This document shows, one piece after another, positions 30,961 to 32,149 of a stretch of DNA of 32,149 nucleotides. Position 1 is the first letter of the stretch. Every line of letters begins with the position of its first letter. Position numbers and translations under genes: made by a program. Source of the DNA: CAZPBO01 sp964584815 (GTDB lineage Bacteria > Planctomycetota > SKW154); assembly GCA_964584815.1 (NCBI GenBank), contig CAZPBO010000023.1, positions 1 to 32,149 of the forward strand, written 5' to 3'. A model generated the notes under the pieces. It did no database searches, was not told where the DNA came from, and worked only from the letters and a program-made list of their open reading frames with translations.

Positions 30961-32088
30961 TTATCTTTCTATGCGGGAGGGAGAGCGTCTGTGACGGCGA
31001 TGGCGGTGGTCGCCACATTTGGTGCCACGCCCCGATGCGGAACTCTCATAGACTCTAACTCTGCGGCGGAGGGTGTCGTTTTCGCGTTGCAGGCGTGCGA
31101 GTTGCGCACGCAGACGGTTCACTTCAGCGATTGCGGCGTTGTAGCGCCGATGCAAATCTTCCCAATCGCGCCGATAACGCTCACAATCCCGCCGCAGACG
31201 GATGATTACAACCTGACAACCCCTGTATCGGCTGAGGGCGCTTTTAAGTTGCTGTTCGCGGCGGGAGAGGTCAGCCTCCCAGCGGGCAAGTCTGCGTTGG
31301 CGTTCGTTGAGTTGCTGCTGCTGCATCTGCAGGTCAGCCTCCCAACGCTGAAGACGCCCCTCCCAGCGCTCAAGATGCCTGCGTCGCTTGCGCACCTCAC
31401 AGACCAAATCCTGCGGCAGCCACACCCCCTCAAACAGCACCAGACCCAGTTCGGTAAGGGCGGTTTGGTTTTTCGGGTCAATTGTGAGGACAAGTTGGAA
31501 GATAACGCGGAGATATGTTCGCGGAACGCCCTCTGTTTTGAGTCGTGCGGCGAGGTTGAGCAGCGCCGCGGTGCTGGTGGCGCATCTGATGCGGCGCAGT
31601 TCGCTTTCCACCCGCAGCCGCCAACGCAAATCAAGCGCAATGCGGGCTTCCGCCGTCAATCCCTCATCCTTCGCCCATCTGTAGAGCGCCAGCGCGTCGG
31701 CTTCGGTTTGCACCCTTTTAAGGCGGGCTTTGAAGCGCACCTTTAGCGCCGCACGCAGCCTCGCCTCCACCTCATACCTCAACTCACCCACATCAAACTC
31801 CACACAGAATTTGAGCAGCGCCTTAAGCGAGCCAATGTCGTCTTGGGGAATGCGCTTGAGTTGGCGCCGAACATATGCCATAACCCCTTCCCCGCGAATG
31901 ATGCGCACAACATCACGACGCATCACCCAAACGCTCCCTTTGGAAACCCGTATCTCAATCCACAAACCATGCGCTACCACCTCACCCTCTATCTTCTCAC
32001 CGTTCTTAAGCAAGACTGTATCGGCGGATAGCGTGGTGCAGGCAAAAACCGCAACCGTCATCACCGTCACAAGCAATAGCCGCTTCAT
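30961..32088 (-). CDS. Secreted coiled-coil protein with Trp-rich heptads and a His/Arg tail
   Basis: The 375-residue protein has a signal peptide (about 1-22, ending LSA). A small beta domain follows, DTVLLKNGEKIEGEVV to about residue 65, seen at the start of many exported planctomycete-type proteins. A helical region (about 70-225) comes next. A coiled coil (about 230-350) begins with repeats based on RWEADL and LERWEGRL, with a Gln-rich break. The last 20 residues are basic and His-rich (CGDHRHRRHRRSP), perhaps for metal or polyanion binding. GGAGGA lies 6 bases before the ATG, and the start overlaps the stop of the upstream gene as ATGA. The function is unknown. Confidence 0.65.
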   Translation of the reverse strand: MKRLLLVTVMTVAVFACTTLSADTVLLKNGEKIEGEVVAHGLWIEIRVSKGSVWVMRRDVVRIIRGEGVMAYVRRQLKRIPQDDIGSLKALLKFCVEFDVGELRYEVEARLRAALKVRFKARLKRVQTEADALALYRWAKDEGLTAEARIALDLRWRLRVESELRRIRCATSTAALLNLAARLKTEGVPRTYLRVIFQLVLTIDPKNQTALTELGLVLFEGVWLPQDLVCEVRKRRRHLERWEGRLQRWEADLQMQQQQLNERQRRLARWEADLSRREQQLKSALSRYRGCQVVIIRLRRDCERYRRDWEDLHRRYNAAIAEVNRLRAQLARLQRENDTLRRRVRVYESSASGRGTKCGDHRHRRHRRSPSRIER

Positions 32089-32149
32089 CGCACATCCTCC
32101 AGACGCTTCGTCTGAAGATACGGGATGCTGCCTCGGTTATTCGGTGATG
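32085..32149 (-). CDS. C-terminal end of a gene running off the window (partial)
   Basis: On the minus strand one frame is open from the window edge for 20 codons to a TGA at 32085-32087, ending SIPYLQTKRLEDVR. The stop overlaps the ATG of the coiled-coil gene as ATGA, the same arrangement seen at several real junctions in this window, and the ribosome-binding site GGAGGA of the next gene lies inside it. This supports a genuine upstream partner. The fragment is too short to name. Confidence 0.5.
   Translation of the reverse strand, partial: SPNNRGSIPYLQTKRLEDVR

Noticed and set aside
30958..31746. Plus-strand frame of 262 codons opposite the secreted coiled-coil gene
   Set aside because: The minus-strand frame has a signal peptide, good ribosome-binding site and ATGA junction; the plus frame has none of these.
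1..32149. CRISPR arrays, insertion sequences, prophage or toxin-antitoxin genes
   Set aside because: No regularly spaced repeats, terminal inverted repeats, transposase or integrase motifs were seen on either strand.

Overview
The window looks like a scaffold from a Gram-negative bacterium. It contains a KdsC-type phosphatase (a lipopolysaccharide core enzyme), a beta-barrel outer-membrane protein and several lipoprotein or Sec-type signal peptides. Isoprenoids are made by the MEP route (dxs, ispD). A receptor Ser/Thr kinase with a PEGA domain, a propeller (NHL-type) protein, a squalene-cyclase-fold/PDZ secreted protein and a eukaryote-like UDP-sugar pyrophosphorylase together suggest Planctomycetota or another deep-branching, poorly cultured phylum. 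That placement is inference. A run of 100 N marks a scaffold join, which suggests a draft or metagenome assembly.

Layout, left to right. 1-2042: a WecA-like phosphoglycosyltransferase and kdsC on the plus strand, ending in a hairpin. 2063-4207 (minus): ispD followed by an outer-membrane barrel gene with a TTG start. 4322-5684 (plus): two secreted proteins, an EF-hand/coiled-coil protein and a CAP-like lipoprotein. 5681-13223 (minus): a compact run tdh-glyQ-uap-mutL-scpB-dxs with overlapping or nearly touching genes. 13320-15350 (plus): a CHASE2/class III adenylate cyclase whose promoter overlaps that of tdh. 15351-21677 (minus): phoH, a 7TM-HD phosphodiesterase lacking its ectodomain, a DUF2905 protein, a CNNM/CorC-type CBS protein, a squalene-cyclase-fold/PDZ protein and a lipoprotein. 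21941-22013: tRNA-Asn(GTT), then the gap.

22114-30947 (plus) is one tight operon: a partial gene, a large receptor Ser/Thr kinase, a propeller protein overlapping it, ribosomal protein bS21, an ABC-2 ATPase and permease, a membrane-anchored helical protein and thpR. It is followed convergently by a secreted coiled-coil protein (30961-32088, minus) and the tail of one more gene.

No CRISPR array, prophage, transposase or restriction system is visible. The most interesting points are a WecA homologue lacking a conserved catalytic-site Asp, a PgpH-like phosphodiesterase without its sensor domain in a phoH cluster that also lacks ybeY, the kinase/propeller pair with its ABC neighbours, and a MutL with a changed endonuclease motif.
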